A stretch of 64,000 bases of DNA from Nitratireductor pacificus pht-3B (GTDB lineage Bacteria > Pseudomonadota > Alphaproteobacteria > Rhizobiales > Rhizobiaceae), in the NCBI RefSeq assembly GCF_000300335.1, contig NZ_AMRM01000002.1, positions 1 through 64,000 of the forward strand, given 5' to 3'. This document shows positions 30,377 through 38,803 of this stretch, one piece after another. The position numbers and the translations under genes are program-made. The notes beneath the pieces were generated by a model, which was not told where the DNA came from, searched no databases, and saw only the letters and a program-made list of their open reading frames with translations. The number at the start of each line of letters is the position of its first letter. Position 1 is the stretch's first letter.

Positions 30377-31342
30377 ATGTTGAAACTGACTTGTCTGACC
30401 GTTGCCGCGCTCGCCTTCACGGCGGCGGCGTCAAATGCCGAAACGCTGCGGTTCGGCCATGCCTACGAGACGTCCGAGGCATTCCATGTCCGCTCCCTGG
30501 AGGCGGCGGAAGAAATCAAGGAACGCACGGGCGGACGCTACGAGATCGAGATATTCCCGGCCTCTCAGCTCGGCAGCCAGGCCGAGATGAACGAGAGCAT
30601 CAATCTCGGAACACTCGACATGGGCTATGTCAGTCCCGGCCTCATGGCCGAAATCCATGCGCCCATCCAGTTGCACCTCGCCCCGTTCATCTGGCGCGAC
30701 ATGGATCATTTCAACGCATATCCGGGTAGTGATATCTACAAGGACATCACGGCCGGCTACGAAGCTGCCAGCGGCAACAAGATCCTCGGCCTGACCTATT
30801 ATGGCCAGCGCCACGTGTCTTCCAACAAGGCGATCGAGAAGCCCGAAGACATGCGCGGCCTCAAGCTTCGCATTCCGCCGGTTCCGCTGTTGACCATGTT
30901 CGCCGACTCCGTAGGGGCCAATGCCACTCCGATCGCCTTCGCGGAAGTCTATCTGGCGCTTCAGCAGGGCACCGTCGATGCGCAGGAGAATCCGCTGCCG
31001 ACGATCAAGGCCAAGAAGTTCCATGAGGTTCAGAGCCATATCGCCCTCACCGGACACCTTACCGATGGCTTCTTCACCGTCGTGAACGGCGATGTCTGGT
31101 CGCGCATGAGCGACGAGGACAAGGCCGTTTTCCAGGATGCCTGGACCAAGGCCGCCAGCAATGCCTCCGCCGACATCGTCGCCCAGGAGGCTGAACTCGT
31201 CCAATGGTTCCGTGATCAGGGCGTTACCGTGACCGAGCCTGACCGGGCCGCTTTCGCCGCGCTGGTCGAGCCGAAATGGACCGAAGGAAATGTCGGCTGG
31301 ACCACCGAGCAGGTGGAAGCCATCCGCGCGCTGGGCAAGTAA
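30377..31342 (+). CDS. dctP: TRAP transporter solute-binding protein (DctP), third system
   Basis: The 321-residue protein has a signal peptide (MLKLTCLTVAALAFTAAASN followed by A) and the DctP signature GLKLRIPPVPLLTMFADSVG with the ligand Arg, then YLALQQGTVDAQENPLPTIKA. It delivers a carboxylate, probably a sugar acid given the divergent uxuA operon, to the DctQM subunits encoded downstream. A GGGGG ribosome site precedes the ATG. A 10-bp stem-loop follows the stop. Confidence 0.94.
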   Translation: MLKLTCLTVAALAFTAAASNAETLRFGHAYETSEAFHVRSLEAAEEIKERTGGRYEIEIFPASQLGSQAEMNESINLGTLDMGYVSPGLMAEIHAPIQLHLAPFIWRDMDHFNAYPGSDIYKDITAGYEAASGNKILGLTYYGQRHVSSNKAIEKPEDMRGLKLRIPPVPLLTMFADSVGANATPIAFAEVYLALQQGTVDAQENPLPTIKAKKFHEVQSHIALTGHLTDGFFTVVNGDVWSRMSDEDKAVFQDAWTKAASNASADIVAQEAELVQWFRDQGVTVTEPDRAAFAALVEPKWTEGNVGWTTEQVEAIRALGK

Positions 31343-31356
31343 GCTGCAACGCATAG

Positions 31357-31389
31357 CGCGCCCGCCGTTCGATTGGAGTGGCGGGCGCG
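31357..31389 (+). promoter_or_regulatory. Intercistronic stem-loop between dctP and dctQ (third TRAP operon)
   Basis: CGCGCCCGCC and GGCGGGCGCG form a perfect 10-bp stem with a 13-base loop, 14 bp after the dctP stop and before the dctQ ribosome site. Position and GC-rich nature match the hairpins of the other two TRAP operons. Confidence 0.65.
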
Positions 31390-31408
31390 ATCAAGCTGGA
31401 GGTGGCCC

Positions 31409-31906
31409 GTGCTCCCACGCATCTATCGTCTGCTCGGCAGCGCCGAGAATAGCGCTGCGATCCTGTTGATCAGCGCCCTCGCACTGGTCGTTTTCCTCCA
31501 GTTCTTCACTCGCTACGTACTGAACGCCTCGTTCGGCTGGACCGAGGAGGTCGCCCGCTATCTCATGATCGCGACGTCTTTCCTTGGCGCGGCGATCTCG
31601 GTGCGGCACGGAACCCAGCTTCGGATCGAACTCTTCGAGAAATGGTTCGGCCGCAATGCCGCGAACTGGGCGGAGCGCTATGTCATCCTCCCGGTGAACA
31701 TCGCCACCTTCTCCTGGATCACGTTTTACGGTTGGGAACTGGCTTCGCGCACGCGGCGATCGATGACGATGGTCGACCTGCCGCTGACCACACTCTACTG
31801 GCCCGTCGTAGGCTTTTTCGCACTCATGGTTCTGCACAGCGTGGTGCATGTGTTCACCGGCACGCCGCGCCCCGATTTTTCCGCTGAGGAAGGTGCTTCC
31901 CGATGA
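31409..31906 (+). CDS. dctQ: TRAP transporter small membrane subunit (DctQ), third system
   Basis: The 165-residue protein starts at a GTG with a GGAGG ribosome site; an upstream in-frame ATG would lie inside the stem-loop. It has four membrane helices and the DctQ motif NASFGWTEEVARYLMIATSF then RHGTQLRIELFEKWF. It pairs with the DctM encoded next, whose start overlaps its stop by four bases. Confidence 0.9.
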   Translation: MLPRIYRLLGSAENSAAILLISALALVVFLQFFTRYVLNASFGWTEEVARYLMIATSFLGAAISVRHGTQLRIELFEKWFGRNAANWAERYVILPVNIATFSWITFYGWELASRTRRSMTMVDLPLTTLYWPVVGFFALMVLHSVVHVFTGTPRPDFSAEEGASR

Positions 31907-33180
31907 CCGTCCTTCTGTTTGTCCTGCTGTTCGCTGGTCTGTTTCTGGGACTGCCGGTCGGCGTCGCCCTGCTGGGGTCGTCGATCCTGTTCTTCGTTGT
32001 CGAGGGCCTGCCCGAACTGACCGTCCTGCAACGCATGATCGGTGGGCTGGACAGCTTTCCGGTGCTCGCGGTCCCGTTCTTCATTCTCGCCGGCTCGCTG
32101 ATGAACGCCGTCTCCGTCACGGATCGCATCTTTGACTTCGCGCTGGCCTGCGTCGGCTGGCTGCGCGGCGGTCTGGGGCATGTGAACGTCGCGGCCAGTG
32201 TCATCTTCTCCGGCATGTCGGGGGCCGCCGTCGCGGATGCGGGCGGCATGGGCAGTATCGAGATCAAGGCCATGCGCGACGCGGGCTATGACGATCGCTT
32301 CGCCATCGGCATCACCGCCGCAAGCTCGGTGATCGGCCCGCTGATCCCGCCCTCGCTGCCGATGATTTTTTATGGCGTGGTGGCTTCCGAATCGATAGGC
32401 CGCCTCTTCATGGCCGGTGTCGTTCCCGGATTGCTGACGGCGCTGATGCTCTCGCTCATGGTCGTGGTGATTTCCAAGCGGCGGGGCTATGGGCGGGACC
32501 GCTCCTTCGCCTGGATCGCCCTTGTCCACAGCTTCCGCCGTGCCTTCCTCTCGCTGTTGACGCCGGTGATCATCATCGGGGGCATCGTGAGCGGCATGGT
32601 GACCCCGACCGAAGCGGCCATCGCGGCGGTGTTCTACACGCTGTTCCTGGGACTTGTGGTCTACCGGAACCTGACCATGAAGAAGCTGGCGTCCGTCATG
32701 CTGGAAACGGTCGAGGCGACCGGTTCGGTCATGTTCGTCGTCGCGTCGGCCACCGTCTTCGCCTGGATTCTCACGGCGAACCATCTCACCGAGCAACTCG
32801 CGGGCCTGCTTCTCTCGATCGCCGACAACAAGATCGCGATATTGCTGATCATCAACCTGATCCTGCTCATTGTCGGGTGTTTCCTCGAAACCATCGCCGC
32901 GATCACCATCCTTGTTCCGGTGCTCCTGCCCATCGCGGTGCAGTTCGGCGTTTCGCCCGAACATTTCGGCGTGATCGTCGTGTTCAACCTGATGATCGGC
33001 CTGTTGACACCGCCCATCGGAATGGTGCTGTTTGTTCTCAGCCGGGTCGCGCAGGTGCCTTTCGAACGCGCGGTCGCGGGCACGATTCCATTCTTCATTC
33101 CACTGTTTATTGTGCTTGCTGTCATCACTTTCGTTCCCGCGGTTTCAACATGGCTACCGGGAGTGATATACGGCCCCTGA
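31903..33180 (+). CDS. dctM: TRAP transporter large membrane subunit (DctM), third system
   Basis: The 425-residue protein has the DctM pattern: FPVLAVPFFILAGSLMNAVS, FSGMSGAAVADAGGMGSIEIK and FNLMIGLLTPPIGMVLFV, with about twelve membrane helices. It is the secondary transport channel of the third system. The regulator gene follows 18 bp later on the same strand, so importer and regulator are probably cotranscribed from the promoter at the GTATACC palindrome. Confidence 0.94.
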   Translation: MTVLLFVLLFAGLFLGLPVGVALLGSSILFFVVEGLPELTVLQRMIGGLDSFPVLAVPFFILAGSLMNAVSVTDRIFDFALACVGWLRGGLGHVNVAASVIFSGMSGAAVADAGGMGSIEIKAMRDAGYDDRFAIGITAASSVIGPLIPPSLPMIFYGVVASESIGRLFMAGVVPGLLTALMLSLMVVVISKRRGYGRDRSFAWIALVHSFRRAFLSLLTPVIIIGGIVSGMVTPTEAAIAAVFYTLFLGLVVYRNLTMKKLASVMLETVEATGSVMFVVASATVFAWILTANHLTEQLAGLLLSIADNKIAILLIINLILLIVGCFLETIAAITILVPVLLPIAVQFGVSPEHFGVIVVFNLMIGLLTPPIGMVLFVLSRVAQVPFERAVAGTIPFFIPLFIVLAVITFVPAVSTWLPGVIYGP

Positions 33181-33198
33181 CAGGGCGGAGCAGAGACG

Positions 33199-33906
33199 TT
33201 GGAATTCAAGCAGGACGAAGTAAGGGCTGAACGGCTTTACGAGCAGGTCGAGCGCATTCTCGCCAAGGAGATCGTTGGCGGGAAGTATGACGAAGCCGGT
33301 TACCTCCCCTCCGAGCGAAACCTGATGGAGCGCTTCGGCGTTGGTCGTCCGGCAATTCGCGAGGCGCTCTTTTCGCTTGAGCGGCGCGGTCTGGCCACCC
33401 GTCATCAGGGCAAGAGGGTGAGGCCGCTCAAGCCGGGTTTCGAGACGGTCATCCAGCAACTCGACCTCGTGGTCGAGAGCAGTTTGCGGGAGCGGGCCAA
33501 CCTGCGGCACCTGATGGAACTGAGGCGTTTCGTCGAAAGCAGCCTGGCCGAAAAGGCGGCGCAAACAGCCACCAAGGCTGAGATTGCCAAATTGTGGGCC
33601 ATACTCGAAGAAACCCGGAAGAGCATCCACGACCAGGAGCGCTTCTGGCAGGCCGATATCGCATTCCACGAAGCCCTGGCGGAAATTTCCAACAACCCGA
33701 TCCTTCCCGAGATCGTCAAGGCGATCGCCCGCTGGCTCATCGGCGAGCGCCGGATCACGTTGCCGGACGTGGAGCGGAACAAGAAGGTCTGCGATCACCA
33801 TGAGGCGATCATCACGGCCATCGAGGCCGGTGATGGCCCGGCCGCGTCGCAGGCGATGAGCCGGCATTTTCGCGACACCGAGCAGGTCCTGGGCCTTTCC
33901 ACCTAG
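33199..33906 (+). CDS. GntR-family (FCD) transcriptional regulator, NanR-like
   Basis: The 235-residue protein has an N-terminal winged helix-turn-helix (LPSERNLMERFGVGRPAIRE, then ALFSLERRGL) and a C-terminal FCD ligand domain with the likely metal-site segment ADIAFHEALAEISNNPILPE and late histidines (CDHHEAI, SRHF). The VGRPAIREAL and DIAFHEALAEI stretches resemble E. coli NanR closely. Such regulators sense sialic or uronic acid derivatives. The start is a TTG with GGAG upstream. It sits at the end of the third TRAP operon and probably binds the palindrome at 30298-30316, controlling both divergent operons. Confidence 0.9.
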   Translation: MEFKQDEVRAERLYEQVERILAKEIVGGKYDEAGYLPSERNLMERFGVGRPAIREALFSLERRGLATRHQGKRVRPLKPGFETVIQQLDLVVESSLRERANLRHLMELRRFVESSLAEKAAQTATKAEIAKLWAILEETRKSIHDQERFWQADIAFHEALAEISNNPILPEIVKAIARWLIGERRITLPDVERNKKVCDHHEAIITAIEAGDGPAASQAMSRHFRDTEQVLGLST

Positions 33907-33936
33907 GCGCCGTCTCAACCGGTTGTTTTCGTGCGG

Positions 33937-34497
33937 TCAGGTGCGCCCGTTGGCGCTTGCGACCAGGACGGAAAAACGCCTCATGAAATCCGCGAGCAGG
34001 CGCTCGAAATCAGGATCGAGGACTTCTCCGGTCTCTGTGAGAAGCGCGTCGGTGACCTTCACGTAGAGCTCGGGCTGGGGAAGCGTGACGACATCGAGAT
34101 GCATCAGGACGGTGCGCAGATGGGTTTGGGCGACCGCCGTGCCAAGCGCGCCCACCGACGCTCCCGCCACCGCCGCCATCTTGCCGCGCCAGACGCTGGC
34201 GCCGTAGGGCCGCGATCCCCAGTCCAGGGCGTTCTTCAGGGCGGAGGGGACGGAGCGGTTGTATTCCGGCGTGACGAACAGCAGCGCGTCGGCTTCCTGG
34301 ACCTGTGCTTTCAGCCGCTTCACTGCTGGCGGCAGGTCCTGATCGAGATCACGGTTGTAGAGCGGCAGGTAGTCGATGTTCACCGTCGAGAACGAGAAGA
34401 GGTCGCGTCCCGCCGCCTGCAGGGCGAGGCTCAGCCTCCGGTTGATCGAGCGTGCGCTCAGGCTGCCGACGAAGACGGCGACGTTCGGCCGTGTCAT
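33937..34497 (-). CDS. NAD(P)H-dependent FMN reductase
   Basis: The 186-residue flavodoxin-like protein has the NADPH-FMN reductase motifs GSLSARSINRRLS at residues 11-23 (FMN phosphate loop) and TPEYNRSVPSALKNALDW at 76-93. It supplies reduced FMN or reduces quinones/azo compounds in the cytoplasm. It ends a leftward operon with an NMT1-type ABC importer and overlaps the permease gene by four bases. In sulfonate systems (SsuE) such reductases feed a monooxygenase, but no flavin monooxygenase gene is present in the window, so its partner is unknown. Confidence 0.9.
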   Translation of the reverse strand: MTRPNVAVFVGSLSARSINRRLSLALQAAGRDLFSFSTVNIDYLPLYNRDLDQDLPPAVKRLKAQVQEADALLFVTPEYNRSVPSALKNALDWGSRPYGASVWRGKMAAVAGASVGALGTAVAQTHLRTVLMHLDVVTLPQPELYVKVTDALLTETGEVLDPDFERLLADFMRRFSVLVASANGRT

Positions 34498-35261
34498 TTG
34501 CGGCGCTCCGTCAGGACGAGGCGGCCGAGCAGCGTCACCGCACCGACCCATATGGCTGCATAGAGGACGATGAGCAGGATCACGGCGTAGAGCTGGTCCA
34601 TGGAGAAGACGGTGCCGTATTTCTTGACCAGCCCACCCATGCCCATGATGGCGATCAGCACCTCGCCATTGATCAGGCCCTTGATGCCGCGCGCTACCCC
34701 GAGGCGCAGCCCGGCGAGGAAGTAGGGCGCGCCGGCGGGCAGGCGGATTTCGCCCAGGATGCGCCAGCGACCGGCGCCGAACGACCGCGCCATCTCCAGG
34801 AGGGCAGGATCCGTCGAGCGGACGGCGGTCGCGGCGTTGGTTGCAACGACAAAAATGGAAAAGGCGATGACCGTCGCTATCCTGGTCTCGGATCCGATGC
34901 CGAAGATCATCATGAACACCGGCACGAAGGCGATCATCGGGGCCGAGAGGCCGGCCTTGATGAAGGGGCCGAGGGCCACGTCGGCGACGCGCGAAAGGCC
35001 GATGGCGATGCCGACGGCGCTGCCGACAAACAGGGAGATGGCAAGCCCCGTCAGAAGCGCGATGGTGCTGTCCAGAAGCGGGGCGGTGAGAACGCCGCTG
35101 CTCCAGAGGCGGACGAATGCCGCCAGCACGGCGCTGAGCGGCGGGAGCGTCAGGATGTCGGCGCTGCGACCTGCGAACTCCCATACGATGGCCAGCATGG
35201 CCAGGGAGATGAGGAACGGCGGATTGAGCCATTGGCCCGCTTGACGCAGAAGGCCGCTCAT
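34494..35261 (-). CDS. ABC transporter permease (SsuC/TauC-like), first NMT1-type system
   Basis: The 255-residue inner-membrane protein has about six helices and the permease cytoplasmic loop around EMARSFGAGRWRILGEIRLP, which docks on the ATPase. It is the second permease of an operon that encodes two different permeases with one ATPase, implying a heterodimeric channel. The ATG at 35261 overlaps the ATPase stop by four bases; the frame continues upstream but only as an out-of-frame shadow of the ATPase gene. Confidence 0.9.
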   Translation of the reverse strand: MSGLLRQAGQWLNPPFLISLAMLAIVWEFAGRSADILTLPPLSAVLAAFVRLWSSGVLTAPLLDSTIALLTGLAISLFVGSAVGIAIGLSRVADVALGPFIKAGLSAPMIAFVPVFMMIFGIGSETRIATVIAFSIFVVATNAATAVRSTDPALLEMARSFGAGRWRILGEIRLPAGAPYFLAGLRLGVARGIKGLINGEVLIAIMGMGGLVKKYGTVFSMDQLYAVILLIVLYAAIWVGAVTLLGRLVLTERRK

Positions 35262-36061
35262 GACGGCGCGCCCGCACGCTCGTCGGTCATCAGGCCGCGC
35301 AGGCGGTCCCAGACGCGCGCCGTAAGCTCGACGAAACGCGGATCGCGGCGCGTCTCCTCGGTGCGCGGGCGCGGCAGGTCTATGTCGATCACGTCGGTGA
35401 CGTGGCCCGGCCGCGCACCCATGATGACGACGCGGTCGGACAGGAACACCGCCTCGTCCATCGCATGGGTGATGAAGAGGACGGACAGGTCGGTTTGCGA
35501 CCACACGTCCAGCAGTTCGGTCTGCAGGATCAGGCGGGTCTGCGCGTCGATGGCGGAAAAGGGTTCGTCCATCAGGAGAACGTTGGGTGAAACGGCCAGC
35601 GCGCGCGCCAGGCCGACCCGCTGCTGCATCCCGCCGGAAAGCTCGCCGGGATAGGCGTTTGCGAAATCCGCGAGACCGACGGTTTCCAGAAGGTTCCGGG
35701 CCTTCGCGTGGCGCGCCGCCTTGGTTTCGCCGCGCATCTTCAGGCCGAAAGCGGCATTGTCGAGCACGGTCATCCAGGGCAGCAGCGCGAAGGACTGAAA
35801 GACCGTCGCGCGCTCGGGACCAGGCCCCGATACCGGCGCGCCCATGACACTGATGCTGCCCTCGTCCCAGTCAAGAATGCCTCCGACCATTTTCAGCATC
35901 GTCGTCTTGCCGCAGCCGCTTGGGCCGATGATCGAAACGAACTCGCCCCGTTCGACGGCGAGGTTCACCTTGTCCAGCGCGCGGGTTCTGCGCCCATCGG
36001 CGGAGACGAAGAATTTTGATACGTCCTGGACGGCGATGGCGGGAGTGGCGTTGGCGTTCAT
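35258..36061 (-). CDS. ABC transporter ATP-binding protein (SsuB/TauB-like), first NMT1-type system
   Basis: The 267-residue ATPase has Walker A GPSGCGKTT, the signature LSGGMQQR, Walker B VLLMDEPFSAID and the switch His in FITHAMDEA. It energises import by the two permeases encoded on either side. It overlaps both by four bases. The family serves nitrate, sulfonate, taurine, pyrimidine or aromatic carboxylate importers. Confidence 0.93.
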   Translation of the reverse strand: MNANATPAIAVQDVSKFFVSADGRRTRALDKVNLAVERGEFVSIIGPSGCGKTTMLKMVGGILDWDEGSISVMGAPVSGPGPERATVFQSFALLPWMTVLDNAAFGLKMRGETKAARHAKARNLLETVGLADFANAYPGELSGGMQQRVGLARALAVSPNVLLMDEPFSAIDAQTRLILQTELLDVWSQTDLSVLFITHAMDEAVFLSDRVVIMGARPGHVTDVIDIDLPRPRTEETRRDPRFVELTARVWDRLRGLMTDERAGAPS

Positions 36062-36876
36062 TTGGTAAGGCTCCAGCGGTTGAGACGCCGCTCCAGCATT
36101 TCGACAAGACTGAGCAGGCAGAGTCCGATGAGGACGATTGTCATTGCGACGGCGAGCACGGCCGCAACCTTGAAGCGTCCCTGCAGTTCGGCGATCAGGC
36201 TGCCGACGCCGGCGCCGACGATAGTGAGTTCGGCCACCACCATGCCGATCAGCGCCTGGCCGAGCGCCAATCGGGCACCCGTCATGATCCCCGGCACCGC
36301 TGCGGGCAGCACGACCTGGGTCAGGATCGCAAGGCGGCGGGCGCCGAAGCTGGCCGCCATCTCGATCAGCTCGGGTTTCACCCGGCGCACGGCGATGGCG
36401 CTGTTGATGACCACGTAGGAAATGCCGAACAGCACGATGACGGTCACACGGGCCGCGAAGGTCAGGCCAAGCAGCGCCTGGACCACCGGCACGATGGCGA
36501 TGATCGGCACGGCGACGAGAAAGGTGAAATACGGCGACACCGTGCGGTCGACCAAAGGGAAGCGCGCGATCAGGATGCCGAGCGGCACTCCGATGCCGAT
36601 GATGATGGCGAAGCCGGCGAGAAGCGCCTGCCCGGTGACGAGCAGCCCGAGCGGCAGGCGCCCGTCGGCCATCAGCTCGATGAAGGCCTGAAAGGTGCGC
36701 GTCGCGGTCGGAAAGAGGAGGGCGACGCTGTCGTCACCCGCCATTTGCCAGGCAATGAGGACAATGGCCAGGGCGGTTGCCCGCAAGGTCAGCCGCCCCC
36801 AGAATGTATCGGTCAGAAGAGCGGCAAGCCGGTGGCCCCGTGCACCGGCTTGCCGCGCGGGCGCGTTGCTCTTCAT
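36058..36876 (-). CDS. ABC transporter permease, first NMT1-type system
   Basis: The 272-residue protein has about six membrane helices and the ATPase-contact loop EMAASFGARRLAILTQVVLP. It is related to but clearly different from the second permease in the same operon. It overlaps the substrate-binding protein gene and the ATPase gene by four bases each, so the operon is tightly coupled. Confidence 0.92.
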   Translation of the reverse strand: MKSNAPARQAGARGHRLAALLTDTFWGRLTLRATALAIVLIAWQMAGDDSVALLFPTATRTFQAFIELMADGRLPLGLLVTGQALLAGFAIIIGIGVPLGILIARFPLVDRTVSPYFTFLVAVPIIAIVPVVQALLGLTFAARVTVIVLFGISYVVINSAIAVRRVKPELIEMAASFGARRLAILTQVVLPAAVPGIMTGARLALGQALIGMVVAELTIVGAGVGSLIAELQGRFKVAAVLAVAMTIVLIGLCLLSLVEMLERRLNRWSLTK

Positions 36877-37838
36877 CTGTCGGCAAGCGCCTTGTCCAGG
36901 ATGGTCCTGTCGACGACGTCTGCAGCCTTCTTGACCGTTTGGAAGGGCTCGCCGTCATTGTTGAAGAAGTCGATGGTCTCCTGCACGGAGGCCTCCGAAA
37001 GCCCGCCGTCGACGGGCCAGATCTTCGCCTTGACGAAGGCATCGACCAGTTGCGGAAGCACCTGCGGGTCGATTTCGTCGAGGAGTTCCAGCCCCTTGTC
37101 GGTCAGGATCTGCGGGTTTTCGTAGAGTTCCTGATAGACATCGAGATGGACCTTGACCCAGTCGGTCACGAGCTTCTCATGCGAGGCGATGAAGTCCGGC
37201 CGCGCTGCGAAGGCGGCGCGCATGATGGGCATGCTGCTCGTGAAGTCGCTGGTGATCTCGAATTTGCCCGGCATCTTGGCGTTGAGAAGCGTCCAGTCCT
37301 GCAGGTCGATGACGCTGGAATCCAGCTGGCCGGCGATAAGCGCGGCGAGGCGGTTTTCCGACCCCTCGATCACGGTGACATTGGCGTTCGTTCCAGGACA
37401 GTTCGCCGCCAGATACTGCAGCGCCAACTGGCCGACGAAGGAGCCGACCGAGTGAATGCCCAGCGACTTTCCGTCGAGGGATTCGCAGCTGTTCAGTCCG
37501 GTCGTCGAGACAAGCAGGAACTCGTTGGAGTTGCCGGCGAGGAAAAATTTGCTGTCCAGCCCCTGGTCCATGGCGTCGAGGATCTGGGCGATTGCCGAGA
37601 TGTCGATCGCGCCGGTTGCTGCGGCCTGGAGCTGGTTGCTGTTGCCGCCGAGCTCGACGGCCTTGATGTCATAGCCCTGCTCGGCGAGGCGATCGAGAGC
37701 GATTGCGGTCGGCAGGTAGCCGACCGACCAGCCGGAAAACCCGAAGACAGCTTCCGTTTCGGCGGCATGCGCGGCGCCAGCAGTGCCCGCTGCTAGGATC
37801 GCGGCCACACAGAGCCCGCGAAGATTGGCAATCTTCAT
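36873..37838 (-). CDS. ABC transporter substrate-binding protein (NMT1/SsuA-like), first system
   Basis: The 321-residue protein begins at an ATG with a GGAGGGG ribosome site and has a signal peptide (MKIANLRGLCVAAILAAGTA then GAAHA). The mature part starts with FGFSGWSVGYLPTAIALD, typical of the NMT1/SsuA fold, with two lobes and two Cys residues in the middle. It captures the ligand in the periplasm. It is divergent from the GntR-FCD regulator, and the conserved 24-bp element lies in the gap. The ligand is unknown. Confidence 0.9.
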   Translation of the reverse strand: MKIANLRGLCVAAILAAGTAGAAHAAETEAVFGFSGWSVGYLPTAIALDRLAEQGYDIKAVELGGNSNQLQAAATGAIDISAIAQILDAMDQGLDSKFFLAGNSNEFLLVSTTGLNSCESLDGKSLGIHSVGSFVGQLALQYLAANCPGTNANVTVIEGSENRLAALIAGQLDSSVIDLQDWTLLNAKMPGKFEITSDFTSSMPIMRAAFAARPDFIASHEKLVTDWVKVHLDVYQELYENPQILTDKGLELLDEIDPQVLPQLVDAFVKAKIWPVDGGLSEASVQETIDFFNNDGEPFQTVKKAADVVDRTILDKALADR

Positions 37839-37898
37839 GGTGTTCCCCTCCATTTTCTGGACGTTTCTGGGTGCAGTCTTTGCTCATTTTTTCGACAT

Positions 37899-37922
37899 GT
37901 CAATATATTTTCGATTATTTTA
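37899..37922. promoter_or_regulatory. Candidate GntR-FCD operator, copy A
   Basis: The element reads GTCAA, three variable bases, ATTTTCGAT, then T-AT-T-TTA, in the AT-rich gap between the first NMT1 binding-protein gene and the regulator gene at 38052. It matches copy B (41513-41536) at 19 of 24 positions without gaps. Position between divergent genes suggests control of both the importer and the regulator. Confidence 0.6.
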
Positions 37923-38051
37923 AGATATGCCGATTATATGGAATATTACCGCTGGCTATGGCATATCAGGAAGAATGTGTGGAATAGGAAGAAACCGGGT
38001 GCGTGCAGAGCGTCCGCACGGAAAGCCTCCTCGTCGGTGAGAGAAACGGCC

Positions 38052-38720
38052 ATGAATTTGCAGATCACGAGAAACGGCACGGTGTTCATACAATTGCGTG
38101 AGGACATCGTCATGGGGCGCTTGAGGCCGGGGGAGCGCCTGCGCACCGAGACGTTGCGCCGGCGCTACGATGTGGGCGGAAGCCCGGTGCGGGAAGCCCT
38201 GATGCGCCTCGAATCGGAAGGCCTCGTCGAACTCGAGGAGAACAAGGGTTTTCGCGTCGCGACCGTCTCCCAGGCGCAGCTCGACGATCTCACGGCGACG
38301 CGCACGGAGATCGAGGGTATCGCCCTGCGCAAGTCGATAGAGCTGGGCGGGGTCGAGTGGGAGGCCAAGCTGGTTAGCGCCATGCACTTTCTCGCGAGCG
38401 CGTCCAGGGAGTCCGACCAGGCGCCCTATGACCGCAATGCCGATTGGCTTGCCTATCACCGCGCGTTTCATCGGGCGCTGGTCGAGGGGTGCCAGTCGCC
38501 GATCCTGCTCGACATCCGCGAGCGATTGTTCGACCTGGGCGAACGCTACGTCGCACTGTCGATCTCCACGAAGGGCGAGGCGCGCGACCATGTCGCCGAA
38601 CACCGGGCAATCATGGCGGCGGCGCTGGAGCGCGACGCCGACAAGGCGGTGCGGCTGAACCGCGAGCACATCGAGCGCACAACCGAGAAGCTGAAGCAGC
38701 TCGGTGGTTTCGCCGACTAG
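38052..38720 (+). CDS. GntR-family (FCD) transcriptional regulator
   Basis: The 222-residue protein has an N-terminal winged helix-turn-helix (RLRTETLRRRYDVGGSPVRE then ALMRLESEGL) and an FCD effector domain with the metal-type residues in WLAYHRAFHRALVEGC and EHRAIMAAALERD. The ATG at 38052 gives a normal family N terminus; the frame continues upstream through AT-rich operator DNA and is not used. It is divergent from the first NMT1 importer and convergent with the second. The shared element at 37899 and 41513 makes it the likely regulator of both importers and of the catabolic cassette at 41597. Confidence 0.92.
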   Translation: MNLQITRNGTVFIQLREDIVMGRLRPGERLRTETLRRRYDVGGSPVREALMRLESEGLVELEENKGFRVATVSQAQLDDLTATRTEIEGIALRKSIELGGVEWEAKLVSAMHFLASASRESDQAPYDRNADWLAYHRAFHRALVEGCQSPILLDIRERLFDLGERYVALSISTKGEARDHVAEHRAIMAAALERDADKAVRLNREHIERTTEKLKQLGGFAD

Positions 38721-38767
38721 CCAGGCAGTCGTCGACAGACCCGATTGCGTCGCGCGGTGCGAGCATC

Positions 38768-38797
38768 CGGCCTGACCCACATTGGCGCGTCAGGCCG
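38768..38797. terminator. Bidirectional hairpin between the GntR gene and the second NMT1 operon
   Basis: CGGCCTGAC and GTCAGGCCG form a perfect 9-bp stem; the 12-base interior can add a CCA/TGG pair. It lies in the 83-bp gap between convergent genes. No U tract is present on either side. Confidence 0.5.
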
Positions 38798-38803
38798 TGC
38801 GCC

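Noticed and set aside
29317-33906. A sialic acid (NanA/SiaPQM/NanR) locus
   Set aside because: The aldolase family, TRAP system and NanR-like regulator would fit, but NanE, NanK and epimerase genes are missing, and mannonate dehydratase and aldehyde dehydrogenase genes point to sugar acids.
33937-35277. One 446-residue protein instead of the FMN reductase
   Set aside because: The first 260 codons are an out-of-frame shadow of the permease gene. The real start is at 34497, where the flavodoxin-like motif begins.
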